NCBI GenBank assembly: GCA_024743255.1
Contig: JANSWY010000057.1
Span: 1-33,045, forward strand
Direction of reading: 5' to 3'
Length of the DNA stretch: 33,045 bases
From: a bacterium
Lineage (GTDB): Bacteria > Bacteroidota > Bacteroidia > Cytophagales > Cyclobacteriaceae
The notes under the pieces were generated by a model. The model was not told where the DNA came from. It saw only the letters and a list, made by a program, of their open reading frames with translations, and did no database searches. Shown here piece after piece: positions 15,662 through 24,088 of the stretch. The stretch's first letter is position 1. The number at the start of each line of letters is the position of its first letter. A program made the position numbers and the translations under genes.

Positions 15662-16378
15662 CTATTGCTGACTAAATACTTTCTTCAACAACTCCGTTGT
15701 TCTTGCTATTGGATTTTCTCTTATATTCTTTTCTTCCTTGGCAATCAATATGAATAGGCCATCAATTGCTTTCTGTGTAGCATAATCGTCCAGGTTTGGA
15801 TTTACCTGATCAACAAATGGAATTTTATTATAGGTATTGATTACATCACTATAATACTTTGTTGCCTGCGTCTTGTCGAGTGCTCTTTTGATAACTGGCT
15901 TGAAACTTCCTCTTAGTTGATTTGAAGTTTGTCTCTTAAGATAATTTGTTGCCGCATTATCATCTCCTTTAAGAATACCCCAGGCATCCTGAACAGTCAT
16001 TCCTTTGATAGCAGAAACGAATATTGGAGCAGCTTCCTTTGCAGCTTCCTCCGCTCCCCTATTAAGGGTGAGCACAAACTTATCTACTTGATTACCAAGA
16101 CCTATTTGTCGCAATTTAGTTTCTACCTTTTTTACATCCGGAGGAAAAGGAATTTTCAATTGCGGATTCTTAAAATATCCATCGACCTTTGAAGCCTGAT
16201 TTGCTCCTGTGCTGGTACCTTTAATCAAAGCTTCTTTCAATCCAGAAGCTACCTGATCAGCTGTTAGTTTATCATCCTCAAGAATTCCTCCAAGTTGTTG
16301 TGAAGCTTGCTTTAATTGCTCAGCTGTACAGCCTACGAAGAATATTGCCATTACACATATTGCATATATAGATCTCAT
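15662..16378 (-). CDS. DUF4197 family lipoprotein
   Basis: A 238-residue protein with a lipoprotein signal (hydrophobic ICVMAIFFVGC, lipidated Cys17). The mature part is mostly helical and fits DUF4197: LTADQVASGLKEALIKGTS, then GYFKNPQLKIPFPPDVKKVE, an RGAEEAAKEAAPIF helix, MTVQDAWGIL and NYLKRQTSNQL, ending in IDGLFILIAKEEKNIRENP. The family is widespread in Gram-negative bacteria and has no assigned function. It probably sits on the periplasmic side of the envelope. It is a single gene with a strong terminator, convergent with the DinB-fold gene. Confidence 0.88.
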   Translation of the reverse strand: MRSIYAICVMAIFFVGCTAEQLKQASQQLGGILEDDKLTADQVASGLKEALIKGTSTGANQASKVDGYFKNPQLKIPFPPDVKKVETKLRQIGLGNQVDKFVLTLNRGAEEAAKEAAPIFVSAIKGMTVQDAWGILKGDDNAATNYLKRQTSNQLRGSFKPVIKRALDKTQATKYYSDVINTYNKIPFVDQVNPNLDDYATQKAIDGLFILIAKEEKNIRENPIARTTELLKKVFSQQ

Positions 16379-16486
16379 AAATTTGCTTTCAGTTAGTTCA
16401 AAACATAGTGATAACGTAAACTAATAAATTTCATTTCTGTTAGGAAGATATAGATACTGAAATACTCAAAAAAACACTGAATCATT

Positions 16487-16519
16487 TTGAAGAGTTATTG
16501 GTTAGTATTCTTAATTTCG
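16487..16519 (+). promoter_or_regulatory. Candidate promoter of cinA
   Basis: TTG (16487-16489), 22 bp, then TAATTTCG (16512-16519), 7 of 8 to TAnnTTTG. The spacing is longer than usual. If real, transcription starts very near the TTG at 16528, which favours the ATG at 16543 as the translation start. Confidence 0.25.
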
Positions 16520-16542
16520 GGTAAAACTTGACAACAACATAT

Positions 16543-17814
16543 ATGAGCAACATTAAAGCTGAAGTATTAACAATTGGTGATGAAATTCTTTACGGGCAAA
16601 TAACTGACACCAATTCACAATGGATGAGTGCGAGGTTAGATGAGATAGGCGTAAAAGTTGTTCAAAAAACTACAATTGGCGATAGTGAAGAAGAAATCTT
16701 AAGAGGTCTTCAGGAAGCTGAAAATAGAGCTGATATAATACTAATAACTGGCGGACTAGGCCCAACCAAAGATGACCTCACAAAACCGACACTCGCCAAA
16801 TATTTTGATTCTGAAATTGAACTACATGAAACTGCCTTAATTGAACTTGAAGGTTTATTCAAATCAATCGGAAGGGAATTAACTGATATCAACAGAAAAC
16901 AGGCTGAATTACCCGTCAAGTGTGAAATGATCAGCAATAAGCTTGGTACAGCCCCAGGCATGTGGTTTCATGAAAGAGGGAAAGTGTTCGTTAGTATGCC
17001 TGGTGTACCTTACGAAATGAAAGCGATGATTTCCAATTACATCATCCCGAAATTAATGAAGACTTTCAGCACCGACCTTATCCATCACAAACTAATTCGA
17101 ACGATCGGAATTGGCGAATCATGGTTATCCGAAATGATTGAAGATTGGGAATCCAACTTACCTGATCATATTAAACTAGCATATCTGCCTAGTCCGGGAG
17201 AGGTAAAACTTAGACTTACCGCAACTGGGTCAAATAAAGAACAATTAGAGCAAGATGTAGAGGATCAGATCGCCAAGGTATTACCAAAAATAGACAAGTA
17301 TGTTTTTGGTTACAATAAAGAAACGATTCAATCAGCAATTGGCAAAATGTTAAATGAAGCAGGATTGACCATTGCTACCGCTGAAAGTTGTACAGGGGGA
17401 TTTGTGGCACATCAAATCACTTCTATTCCCGGAAGTTCCGCTTACTTCATGGGATCTGTGATTGCCTATGATAATGCCGTTAAAGAGAACCAACTTGGAG
17501 TTTCTGTGGACACAATGAAAAACCATGGAGCAGTAAGTGAGGAAACCGCTTTAGAAATGGCCAAAAATGTAAGAAAGGTACTAAATACTGACATTGGCAT
17601 CTCCACCACCGGAATTGCAGGGCCGGATGGTGGTACTGAAACAAAACCAGTTGGAACCATCTGGATAGCTTATGCTGATGAGAATCAAGCAGTTGCCAAA
17701 CAGCTGAAACTGAGTAAGACCAGAGATCTTAATATTAAACTCACAGCAGTGAATGTTTTAAATCTTCTCAGACAACAAATCAAAGCTAATTTCGAATTAT
17801 CTGTAAAATCGTAA
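16543..17814 (+). CDS. cinA: CinA family protein (putative NMN deamidase/competence-damage inducible)
   Basis: I chose the ATG at 16543 (423 residues), because MSNIKAEVLTIGDEIL is the usual N-terminus; a TTG five codons earlier is the alternative. The N-terminal MoCF/COG1058 domain shows EVLTIGDEILYGQITDTNS, then ITGGLGPTKDDLT, and MPGVPYEMK. The C-terminal CinA domain carries ATAESCTGGFVAHQIT, GSVIAYDNAVKENQLGV and ISTTGIAGPDGGTETKPVGT. The full-length two-domain CinA family includes ADP-ribose pyrophosphatase (N domain) and NMN deamidase (C domain) activities in NAD recycling; the exact activity here is inferred. It is cytoplasmic. No close operon partner: about 200 bp of AT-rich sequence separate it from the E2 gene. 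Confidence 0.95.
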   Translation: MSNIKAEVLTIGDEILYGQITDTNSQWMSARLDEIGVKVVQKTTIGDSEEEILRGLQEAENRADIILITGGLGPTKDDLTKPTLAKYFDSEIELHETALIELEGLFKSIGRELTDINRKQAELPVKCEMISNKLGTAPGMWFHERGKVFVSMPGVPYEMKAMISNYIIPKLMKTFSTDLIHHKLIRTIGIGESWLSEMIEDWESNLPDHIKLAYLPSPGEVKLRLTATGSNKEQLEQDVEDQIAKVLPKIDKYVFGYNKETIQSAIGKMLNEAGLTIATAESCTGGFVAHQITSIPGSSAYFMGSVIAYDNAVKENQLGVSVDTMKNHGAVSEETALEMAKNVRKVLNTDIGISTTGIAGPDGGTETKPVGTIWIAYADENQAVAKQLKLSKTRDLNIKLTAVNVLNLLRQQIKANFELSVKS

Positions 17815-17860
17815 TATTTCACAGATTAACTTGATGAAAGAATAAAAGGAAATAATATCT

Positions 17861-17908
17861 AATATTTTCATATTTAATATTTTGAATTGAATAAATTATC
17901 AAAATATT
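17861..17908. repeat. AT-rich inverted repeat between cinA and the E2 gene
   Basis: AATATTTTGA (17876-17885) and TCAAAATATT (17899-17908) are perfect 10-bp arms around a 13-nt loop. A related copy of TAATATTTT occurs just upstream (17860-17868). With no GC core it is a poor terminator; it could be a regulator site for the E2 gene or simply AT-rich DNA. Confidence 0.3.
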
Positions 17909-18018
17909 ATATCGAATAGTACGATTTTGCTTTCATTTTATCTTTTCATATCCTCGTAATTTCTGTGTAAATTACGCATCCAAAAACAACCCAAATTTGA
18001 TCATTTAATTAAGAAAAG

Positions 18019-19338
18019 ATGGCTTTAGTTGAAATGGTGATGCCCAAAATGGGCGAAAGCATTATGGAAGGAACGGTCCTCACCTGGCTTAAACAAGTGG
18101 GAGATTCAATCGATCAGGATGAATCAGTTCTAGAGGTAGCCACTGACAAGGTAGATACCGAAGTACCTTCTACACACGAAGGTGTACTTAAAGAAATATT
18201 GGCTCAGGAAGGCGATGTTGTAGAGGTTGGTAAACCGATCGCAATCATTGAAACTGGTGGAGAAGCAACTGCCCCATCAAATGATACTCCTAAAACAGAG
18301 CCAGCAGCAGAACAACCAAAGCCTGCTGAAATTATCGAAGAAAGTATTACACATCATGCAACATCTGTAGTTACTCCGGTAGTTACGGAGGGAGCTAGAT
18401 TCTATTCGCCATTAGTGCTGAACATTGCTAAGACAGAGAACATATCTATGGGAGAGCTTGAAGCAATTGGAGGTTCTGGCAAAGATGGGCGAGTAACTAA
18501 GAAAGACATTCTGGCTTATGTAAAAACCAGATCAAGCCAGCCTGCTAAAGTTGCTGTTCCAGCTTCTAATGGAGCCTCAAAACCTGCAGCAACACCAGCA
18601 CCTCAGGCAATGCCAGTGAGCATTTCCGGTGAGGACGAAATCATCGAAATGGATAGAATGAGGAAAATGATTGCGGAGCGTATGGTCGCTTCCAAGCAAA
18701 TTTCTCCTCATGTTACTTCTTTCGTTGAAGCTGATGTAACCAATATTGTTAAGTGGAGAAACAAGATGAAGCAAACCTTCAAAGAAAGAGAAGGCCAAAG
18801 CTTAACATTTACTCCAATTTTCATTGAGGCTGTAGCTAAAGCAATCAGAGACTACCCAATGATCAACGTACAAGTTGATGGAAACAATATCGTAAAGAAA
18901 AGAGCAGTCAATATTGGTATGGCCGTGGCGCTACCTACAGGAAACCTAATCGTACCTGTAATCCATGGAGCTGACCAATTGAATATCCTGGGTCTTACTC
19001 AAAAGGTGAATGACCTGGCAAAAAGAGCAAGAGATAACAAATTGAAACCAGATGAATTATCTGGAGGGACTTATACAATTTCTAATGTTGGTTCATTCGG
19101 TAATGTAATGGGTACCCCTATTATCATGCAACCTCAGGTTGGAATTTTAGCACTTGGTGCAATTGTTAAGAAGCCAGCGGTAATTGAAACACCAGAAGGA
19201 GACTTCATTGGTGTAAGACACAAGATGTTCTTATCTCACTCTTACGACCACAGAGTAGTGGATGGCGCACTTGGAGGAATGTTTGTAAGAAGAGTTGCTG
19301 ATTACCTTGAAGGATTTGATATCGATAGAGTAGTTTAA
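18019..19338 (+). CDS. 2-oxoacid dehydrogenase E2 component (dihydrolipoamide acyltransferase)
   Basis: A 439-residue E2 with all three expected parts. A single lipoyl domain (2-80) carries the lipoylated lysine K44 in ATDKVDTEVP. A Pro/Ala-rich linker (85-125) leads to the subunit-binding domain (129-168, FYSPLVLNIAKTENI, SGKDGRVTKKDILAYV). A second linker leads to the acyltransferase domain (about 207-437) with the catalytic DHRVVDG (H411, D415). It moves acyl groups from E1 to CoA as the core of a large cytoplasmic complex. The single lipoyl domain and sequence style fit a branched-chain 2-oxoacid dehydrogenase best, but pyruvate or 2-oxoglutarate cannot be excluded. E1 and E3 are not adjacent. 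A strong terminator follows. Confidence 0.94.
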   Translation: MALVEMVMPKMGESIMEGTVLTWLKQVGDSIDQDESVLEVATDKVDTEVPSTHEGVLKEILAQEGDVVEVGKPIAIIETGGEATAPSNDTPKTEPAAEQPKPAEIIEESITHHATSVVTPVVTEGARFYSPLVLNIAKTENISMGELEAIGGSGKDGRVTKKDILAYVKTRSSQPAKVAVPASNGASKPAATPAPQAMPVSISGEDEIIEMDRMRKMIAERMVASKQISPHVTSFVEADVTNIVKWRNKMKQTFKEREGQSLTFTPIFIEAVAKAIRDYPMINVQVDGNNIVKKRAVNIGMAVALPTGNLIVPVIHGADQLNILGLTQKVNDLAKRARDNKLKPDELSGGTYTISNVGSFGNVMGTPIIMQPQVGILALGAIVKKPAVIETPEGDFIGVRHKMFLSHSYDHRVVDGALGGMFVRRVADYLEGFDIDRVV

Positions 19339-19362
19339 TAATAACTCTATAAGAAATAATGA

Positions 19363-19391
19363 AGCCCTTGGTACAACCAGGGGCTTTTTTT
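19363..19391 (+). terminator. Rho-independent terminator of the E2 gene
   Basis: A 9-bp stem (19363-19371 with 19377-19385, one G:T pair), 5-nt loop, then seven T. Confidence 0.9.
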
Positions 19392-19416
19392 ATTACTTCT
19401 TGTAAACTTTGATCAT

Positions 19417-19444
19417 AAAAAAAGCCAGACTCTCGTCTGGCTTT
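19417..19444 (-). terminator. Rho-independent terminator of the unknown gene at 19466-19936
   Basis: Perfect 10-bp arms (19421-19430 with 19435-19444) and a 4-nt loop. On the minus strand it is followed by a T run (complement of 19417-19423), 22 bp after the stop codon. Confidence 0.9.
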
Positions 19445-19465
19445 CCTATAATTTATTCATCAACC

Positions 19466-19936
19466 TTATCTTTCTAATGTAACCTGAAGGTTTTTTCTGT
19501 ATCCAGAAACTGAAACAACAGAAATGTTATATGTGCCTTCAGAAGCTTTCTTTAAGAACTTATCAATATTCTCAGATACCTGATCTCTTGTTCCATGCCA
19601 TGTAGATAGCTTTTCAAAAAACCTATTTGACACAGAAGCCATTACTAACTCGTCATTTCCGACCAGTAAATCCTCATCTTCAGCTTTGTCCACAACCATT
19701 GTGTGGCTTTGCTCATTAAAGTTTACAAACTCTAATGGAGCTGAATAATTTGTTTTAAATACTTTAGCTGATAGATTCGAAGCTGTTGAATTGATCATTG
19801 TATTATTTATTTCCTTATTAACATTCCCGTTTCCCTCCGAAGAAGGTCCCACAAATGGGATTACTGAGATTGTTATTACCATAGCTGATTGTAATAAGTT
19901 CATGTATTCCGGCGTAATTGTAGAATAAATGTACAT
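19466..19936 (-). CDS. Hypothetical protein with N-terminal hydrophobic segment
   Basis: I do not recognise this 156-residue protein. An N-terminal hydrophobic stretch (about residues 14-29, LLQSAMVITISVIPFVG) could be a signal peptide or membrane anchor; an ATG at 19903 (MNLLQSAM) is an alternative start giving 145 residues. A low-complexity N/S/T-rich part (33-56) is followed by a folded-looking region with strands (LEFVNF, HTMVV), an acidic DKAEDEDLL, a helix (TRDQVSENIDKFLKKA) and a terminal strand pair (TYNISVVSVSG, NLQVTLER). The strong terminator behind it supports a real expressed gene. It stands alone, divergent from the ECF sigma gene by about 240 bp, in which I see no clear element. 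No function is proposed. Confidence 0.6.
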   Translation of the reverse strand: MYIYSTITPEYMNLLQSAMVITISVIPFVGPSSEGNGNVNKEINNTMINSTASNLSAKVFKTNYSAPLEFVNFNEQSHTMVVDKAEDEDLLVGNDELVMASVSNRFFEKLSTWHGTRDQVSENIDKFLKKASEGTYNISVVSVSGYRKNLQVTLER

Positions 19937-20173
19937 GTTTTACTAATCTGAAAATTCATAACTCGTTGAACCCCCCATATTTTTAGATAAACATGGGATT
20001 TTCTACGATTAAAAAAATCACATTAATTCTTGCATTTCTTCATATTCCAAAATTGGTGGATGTTAAGCTTTAATAACTTCTTTTAACATTTTTTAAGAGA
20101 GCACCCATCTGGTTAAGCTTTACTTTGCTGTTGTACTTAAAGCAACCCTTTTAAAAAAGTTTGCATTATAAAA

Positions 20174-20731
20174 TTGAACAACACAAACATCAACACTAAA
20201 CCATTGACAGAAGAACAACTTGTAACGCTCTGCCAGCAAGAGGACCCTGGTGCTCAAGAGGAGCTCTATGGCCTTTTTGCAAACAAAATGTTTAGGATCT
20301 GTTTAAGGTATCTGCCTCAGGAAGATGAAGCAGAGGATTCGATGATAAAAGGGTTTGTCAAAGCATTCAACAACATTCATAAATTCGAATACAGAGGCAA
20401 AGGAAGTCTTGAGGGTTGGGTGAAAAGAATTATTGTGAATGAGTGTTTGATGGAGATTCGAAAAAGGAAAATGCAAACAACTACATTAGAAAATATTGTT
20501 GAGGTTGACGAAAACGCTGATGCGATATCGCAACTGCAAGCAGAAGACCTTTATTCTGTCATTACGAAATTACCAAATGGCTATAGAACAGTATTTAACA
20601 TGCATATTATCGAAGGGTACGCCCATAAGGAGATTGCAGAAATACTGAATGTCAGTGAAAATACTTCCAAGTCTCAATTAAGTAAAGCCAAGGCGATGCT
20701 AAGGAGATTGATTACAGAAAATGAATTGTAA
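20174..20731 (+). CDS. RNA polymerase ECF-type sigma factor
   Basis: A 185-residue sigma-70 family factor. Region 2 spans about 28-97 (EELYGLFANKMFRICLRYL, then KGSLEGWVKRIIVNECLMEIRKRK) and region 4 about 130-180 (LPNGYRTVFNMHIIEGYAHKE, then EIAEILNVSENTSKSQLSKAK). The start is TTG: an in-frame stop lies 34 bp upstream and no ATG intervenes, while the next ATG would remove part of region 2. It is followed after 2 bp by a membrane protein gene that may encode its anti-sigma partner. Such pairs direct RNA polymerase to a small regulon in response to an envelope signal. The regulon is unknown. Confidence 0.92.
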   Translation: MNNTNINTKPLTEEQLVTLCQQEDPGAQEELYGLFANKMFRICLRYLPQEDEAEDSMIKGFVKAFNNIHKFEYRGKGSLEGWVKRIIVNECLMEIRKRKMQTTTLENIVEVDENADAISQLQAEDLYSVITKLPNGYRTVFNMHIIEGYAHKEIAEILNVSENTSKSQLSKAKAMLRRLITENEL

Positions 20732-20733
20732 GA

Positions 20734-21618
20734 ATGGAAAAGAAAAACATTAACAATATCGTGCAGGAAAAGCTCAAAACAATTGAGGATAAAATTGTAC
20801 CTGGAACAAATTGGGACAAAGCAACCTCCTGGAAAAAAATAAGAGAGATTCTGGATACCAAAAATAAAAAAATGGTGATCTGGTACTGTGCAATGGCTGC
20901 TTCTATCTCATTTGCCTTTGCAGCAACTCTCAATGAAAACCTGAATTTTGTGAAGCACTCAATCGAAGAAATGCTTTCAAAACCAATAGCTGAGAACACT
21001 ACTGATCAGGAAATCCTAACAGAACAGGAAACATTTCAGCCAATCAAGAAAGAGGCACCTGCCGAATTGTCCAAAAAAACGATGGTTGAGTTATCAGATT
21101 TCTCAGAAAATACAATCAAACCAGTTGCGGAGTTCACACCGTATCAAAATAAACTAGTCACTCAAACTCCAAGACAAAAAAGCTCTCCAAAATTGAGTGT
21201 AAGTCCTTCAATTAGCGTGAATGCTAACCCTAACCTTTGGAATGACTTCTCTCCTACTTTAGGTGTTGATTTCAAATATCAATTGAATAACGATTCTAAA
21301 AACAGAAAGTACGTTTCATTGGGGCTGCAGAGTACTATGTTTACAAAATTTGAAAATGAAAGGTCTGTAAAAGTATATCCAGCAACATTTGTTACCACAA
21401 AATACGGTCAATCAAAAGTAAACATCAATGGCAAGAAGAAAATTTGGGAAGTAGGTGCAGGCTACCTTGTAAATCCTGATCACGAAATATTTGATGACTC
21501 TACATTCAAAGTACAATATAATCGCACTATCATCGGAAGATTCAGAGGTGGGCCTGAATTAATATTCACCGACAAATTCAAGAAGGTTTATCCAGGTTTT
21601 ACGATTGTATTCAGTTAA
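20734..21618 (+). CDS. Single-pass membrane protein, possible anti-sigma factor
   Basis: A 294-residue protein with a hydrophilic N-terminal 46 residues (NWDKATSWKKIREIL), one transmembrane helix (about 47-66, MVIWYCAMAASISFAFAA) and a large periplasmic part. The first periplasmic section (about 75-150) is E/T/P-rich and looks disordered; from about 155 the sequence has alternating strands (KYVSLGLQSTMF, IWEVGAGYLVN, KVQYNRTIIGRFRGGPELIF) ending in FTIVFS, which resembles a small beta-barrel or lipocalin-like fold. The 2-bp gap to the ECF sigma gene and the N-in topology make an anti-sigma role plausible. No known anti-sigma domain is recognised, so this is inference from context. Confidence 0.65.
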   Translation: MEKKNINNIVQEKLKTIEDKIVPGTNWDKATSWKKIREILDTKNKKMVIWYCAMAASISFAFAATLNENLNFVKHSIEEMLSKPIAENTTDQEILTEQETFQPIKKEAPAELSKKTMVELSDFSENTIKPVAEFTPYQNKLVTQTPRQKSSPKLSVSPSISVNANPNLWNDFSPTLGVDFKYQLNNDSKNRKYVSLGLQSTMFTKFENERSVKVYPATFVTTKYGQSKVNINGKKKIWEVGAGYLVNPDHEIFDDSTFKVQYNRTIIGRFRGGPELIFTDKFKKVYPGFTIVFS

Positions 21619-21643
21619 TTCTTAAAAAGCTAATTTGCTGGTA

Positions 21644-21674
21644 TTGACAAAAAACAAAATAATGTTCATGTTTG
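21644..21674 (+). promoter_or_regulatory. Candidate promoter of pgi
   Basis: TTG (21644-21646), 20 bp, then CATGTTTG (21667-21674), 7 of 8 to TAnnTTTG, 25 bp upstream of the ATG, which is preceded by AAGGA. The gene can thus be expressed apart from the sigma factor operon, from which no terminator separates it. Confidence 0.4.
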
Positions 21675-21699
21675 CCTTCGTTTTTGAATTACGAAGGAT

Positions 21700-23352
21700 A
21701 TGTTACCAAATATAAACCCAGCTCAAACAGATAGCTGGAACAAACTAGCCGACCACCACAAACAAATCAGTGGTCAACAAATCAAAGATCTTTTTGCAGC
21801 TGACAGCAGTAGATTTGAGAAGTTCTCACTTTCATTTAACGATTTCCTACTCGACTACTCTAAAAACCTTATCACTGAAGATACTTTGGCTTTACTATTG
21901 CAACTTAGTGAGGAGTGCAAGCTAAGTGAAGCAATTGAATCTATGTTCACAGGTGATGCTATTAATGCCACTGAGGGTAGATCAGTATTACATGTAGCTT
22001 TAAGAAATCTTAGCAATCAGGAGATCCTGATAAATGGTGAGAATGTAGCACCTAAGGTAAATGCTGTTCTGGCTAAAATGGAATCATTTGTGAATGCATT
22101 ACACAATGGTGAATTACTGGGTTATACTGGCAAACCTTTGAAGCACATTGTAAATATTGGAATTGGAGGATCAGATTTGGGTCCTTTTATGGTAACTGAA
22201 GCATTGGAGCCATATTCGAAAGAGGGAATTAAAACTCACTTTGTCTCGAATGTAGATGGAGCCCACATTCTTAGCAAGTTGAAAGAAGTGGATCCTGAAA
22301 CTACATTATTCATCATTGCTTCAAAGACATTCACTACCCAGGAAACAATGACGAATGCTCACACTGCCAGAAAATGGTTCCTTGAGCATGCAAAAGATGA
22401 ATCCGAGGTAAAAAAGCACTTCATAGCACTCTCTACGAATGTTGAGAAAGTTAAGGAATTTGGTATTGACGAAAACAACATCTTTGAATTCTGGGATTGG
22501 GTTGGAGGAAGATACTCATTGTGGTCTGCAATCGGAATGAGCATTGCTTGCCATGTTGGGTTTGACAATTTCAAAGAACTTCTGGCAGGAGCCGAAGAAA
22601 TGGATAAGCACTTCAGAGAAGCACCTGTTGAGCAAAATATGCCTATCCTATTAGCACTTCTTGGAATCTGGTATAATAATTTCTTCAATGCCGAGTCACA
22701 CGCTATCTTGGCTTATGACCAATCTCTTAATGCATTTGCTAAATATCTGCAGCAAGGCGATATGGAGAGTAATGGAAAGTATGTTGATAGAAACGGAAAA
22801 ACCGTAGATTATCAGACCGGACCAATCATTTGGGGTGAACCTGGAACAAACGGTCAGCATGCGTTTTATCAGTTGATTCACCAAGGCACAAAAATGATCC
22901 CATGCGATTTCATTGCGGCTGCCAATCCTCAAAACGAACTGGTTGATCATCACACAAAGCTTCTTTCCAATTTCTTTGCTCAAACTGAAGCATTAATGAA
23001 AGGAAAGACTGAAGAAGAAGTAGTTGCTGAATTAAAAGCTAAAGGAGCATCCGAGGAAGAGATTGAAAAAATCACTCCATTCAAAATATTCAACGGAAAC
23101 AAACCTACTAACAGCTTATTGATCAAGAAATTAACCCCAAGAACATTGGGTTCATTGATTGCAATGTATGAGCACAAAATATTCATTCAAGGCGTAATAT
23201 GGAATATTTACAGCTTCGATCAATGGGGTGTGGAATTAGGTAAGCAATTGGCTGGGAAAATTCTTCCTGAACTTGAAAATGATGATGAAGTAACTAGTCA
23301 TGATGCTTCCACAAACGGACTAATCAATGCATTCAAGAAACTCAGAGATTAA
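21700..23352 (+). CDS. pgi: Glucose-6-phosphate isomerase
   Basis: A 550-residue full-length enzyme that interconverts glucose 6-phosphate and fructose 6-phosphate in glycolysis and gluconeogenesis. Sugar phosphate-binding motif [11 protein letters not shown] is at 152-162 and [10 protein letters not shown] at 207-216. The catalytic residues known from E. coli are in place: E356 (GDMESNGK), H387 (NGQHAFYQ) and K515 (VELGKQLA). The signature [12 protein letters not shown] (269-280) is intact. A charged insertion (about 434-458, [21 protein letters not shown]) is like that of other long bacterial PGIs. Cytoplasmic. It converges with the RNA methyltransferase gene, with a single base between the stop codons. 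Confidence 0.98.
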   Translation: MLPNINPAQTDSWNKLADHHKQISGQQIKDLFAADSSRFEKFSLSFNDFLLDYSKNLITEDTLALLLQLSEECKLSEAIESMFTGDAINATEGRSVLHVALRNLSNQEILINGENVAPKVNAVLAKMESFVNALHNGELLGYTGKPLKHIVNIGIGGSDLGPFMVTEALEPYSKEGIKTHFVSNVDGAHILSKLKEVDPETTLFIIASKTFTTQETMTNAHTARKWFLEHAKDESEVKKHFIALSTNVEKVKEFGIDENNIFEFWDWVGGRYSLWSAIGMSIACHVGFDNFKELLAGAEEMDKHFREAPVEQNMPILLALLGIWYNNFFNAESHAILAYDQSLNAFAKYLQQGDMESNGKYVDRNGKTVDYQTGPIIWGEPGTNGQHAFYQLIHQGTKMIPCDFIAAANPQNELVDHHTKLLSNFFAQTEALMKGKTEEEVVAELKAKGASEEEIEKITPFKIFNGNKPTNSLLIKKLTPRTLGSLIAMYEHKIFIQGVIWNIYSFDQWGVELGKQLAGKILPELENDDEVTSHDASTNGLINAFKKLRD

Positions 23353-23363
23353 CTCAGTTTCTT
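23335..23363. repeat. Inverted repeat spanning both convergent stop codons of pgi and the methyltransferase gene
   Basis: AAGAAACT (23335-23342) and AGTTTCTT (23356-23363) are perfect 8-bp arms around a 13-nt loop that contains the pgi stop codon. It is AT-rich without a long T tract, so it is only a weak candidate for a two-way terminator. Confidence 0.3.
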
Positions 23364-24088
23364 AAATGAGAACATATTATTCCTGTAGCAATCGCCACAT
23401 TTAGCGATTCTGCTTCACCAACCTTAGGAATATAAACCGGATGGGTAATGAATTTCTGTAATTCTTCCTGAATTCCTTGAGATTCGTTACCCATTAATAT
23501 TACTCCATCAGATCCAAAGTCCACTTCTCCAAGATTCTTTCCTTTCAGTAGAGCACCAAAAACTGGATTCTTATATTGACTCAATTGGTCCTTCAAATCG
23601 ACAGAGAAAACTTTCACTCTGGCAAATGAGCCCATCGTAGAATTAATAACTTTAGGATTATAAAAGTCGACACAGTCTTCTGAACACCAGATTGTATTAA
23701 TCCCAAACCAATCAGCAGTTCGAATTATTGTCCCTAGGTTACCTGGATCTTTGACCTCATCCAATGCTATTACAAATCCCGAAATAGAAGTATCAGGATT
23801 TTCTTCAAACATATTCACTAAAGCCAATCCCGCATCGTTAGACTTAAAACTACCTGCAGATTCAATATTTTGCTGCGATGTGATGATTGGCTCAATGGAT
23901 AATTTATTTAGTTTTGCTCCATGCTTATGAAAGAACTTCTCAGTAACTGCAAGTTTCTCTATCGAGCAATCGGAGGATATCAATTCCAGCAAGTTCTTGG
24001 AACCTTCGACTATAAACAGCCTTTCCTTGTCCCGATTTTTCTTAAGTTGTAAAGACCTGATAAATTTTATTTCTCGTTTGGAAAGCAT
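23354..24088 (-). CDS. SpoU/TrmH family RNA 2'-O-methyltransferase
   Basis: I chose the ATG at 24088 (244 residues, MLSKREIKFIRSL), which is the usual opening; a GTG seven codons earlier would lengthen it. The N-terminal part is a small substrate-binding domain (RLFIVEGSKNLLEL). The SPOUT methyltransferase domain has all three knot motifs: DEVKDPGNLGTIIRTADWFG (about 110-129, N117 and R123), ILMGNESQGI (about 197-206) and IPKVGEAESLNVAIATG (about 220-236). It should methylate a 2'-OH in rRNA or tRNA using SAM; the exact site cannot be read from the sequence. It overlaps the tamL start on the opposite strand by about 11 bp. This side-by-side placement with tamL is familiar in Bacteroidota. Confidence 0.92.
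   Translation of the reverse strand: MLSKREIKFIRSLQLKKNRDKERLFIVEGSKNLLELISSDCSIEKLAVTEKFFHKHGAKLNKLSIEPIITSQQNIESAGSFKSNDAGLALVNMFEENPDTSISGFVIALDEVKDPGNLGTIIRTADWFGINTIWCSEDCVDFYNPKVINSTMGSFARVKVFSVDLKDQLSQYKNPVFGALLKGKNLGEVDFGSDGVILMGNESQGIQEELQKFITHPVYIPKVGEAESLNVAIATGIICSHLRN

Noticed and set aside
22359-23186. Minus-strand open frames opposite pgi
   Set aside because: They are shadows of pgi, which is complete with all catalytic residues.
23997-24077. Extension of tamL to an ATG at 23997
   Set aside because: It would run antisense through the start of the RNA methyltransferase gene and place 56 residues before the lipobox Cys, too long for a lipoprotein signal.
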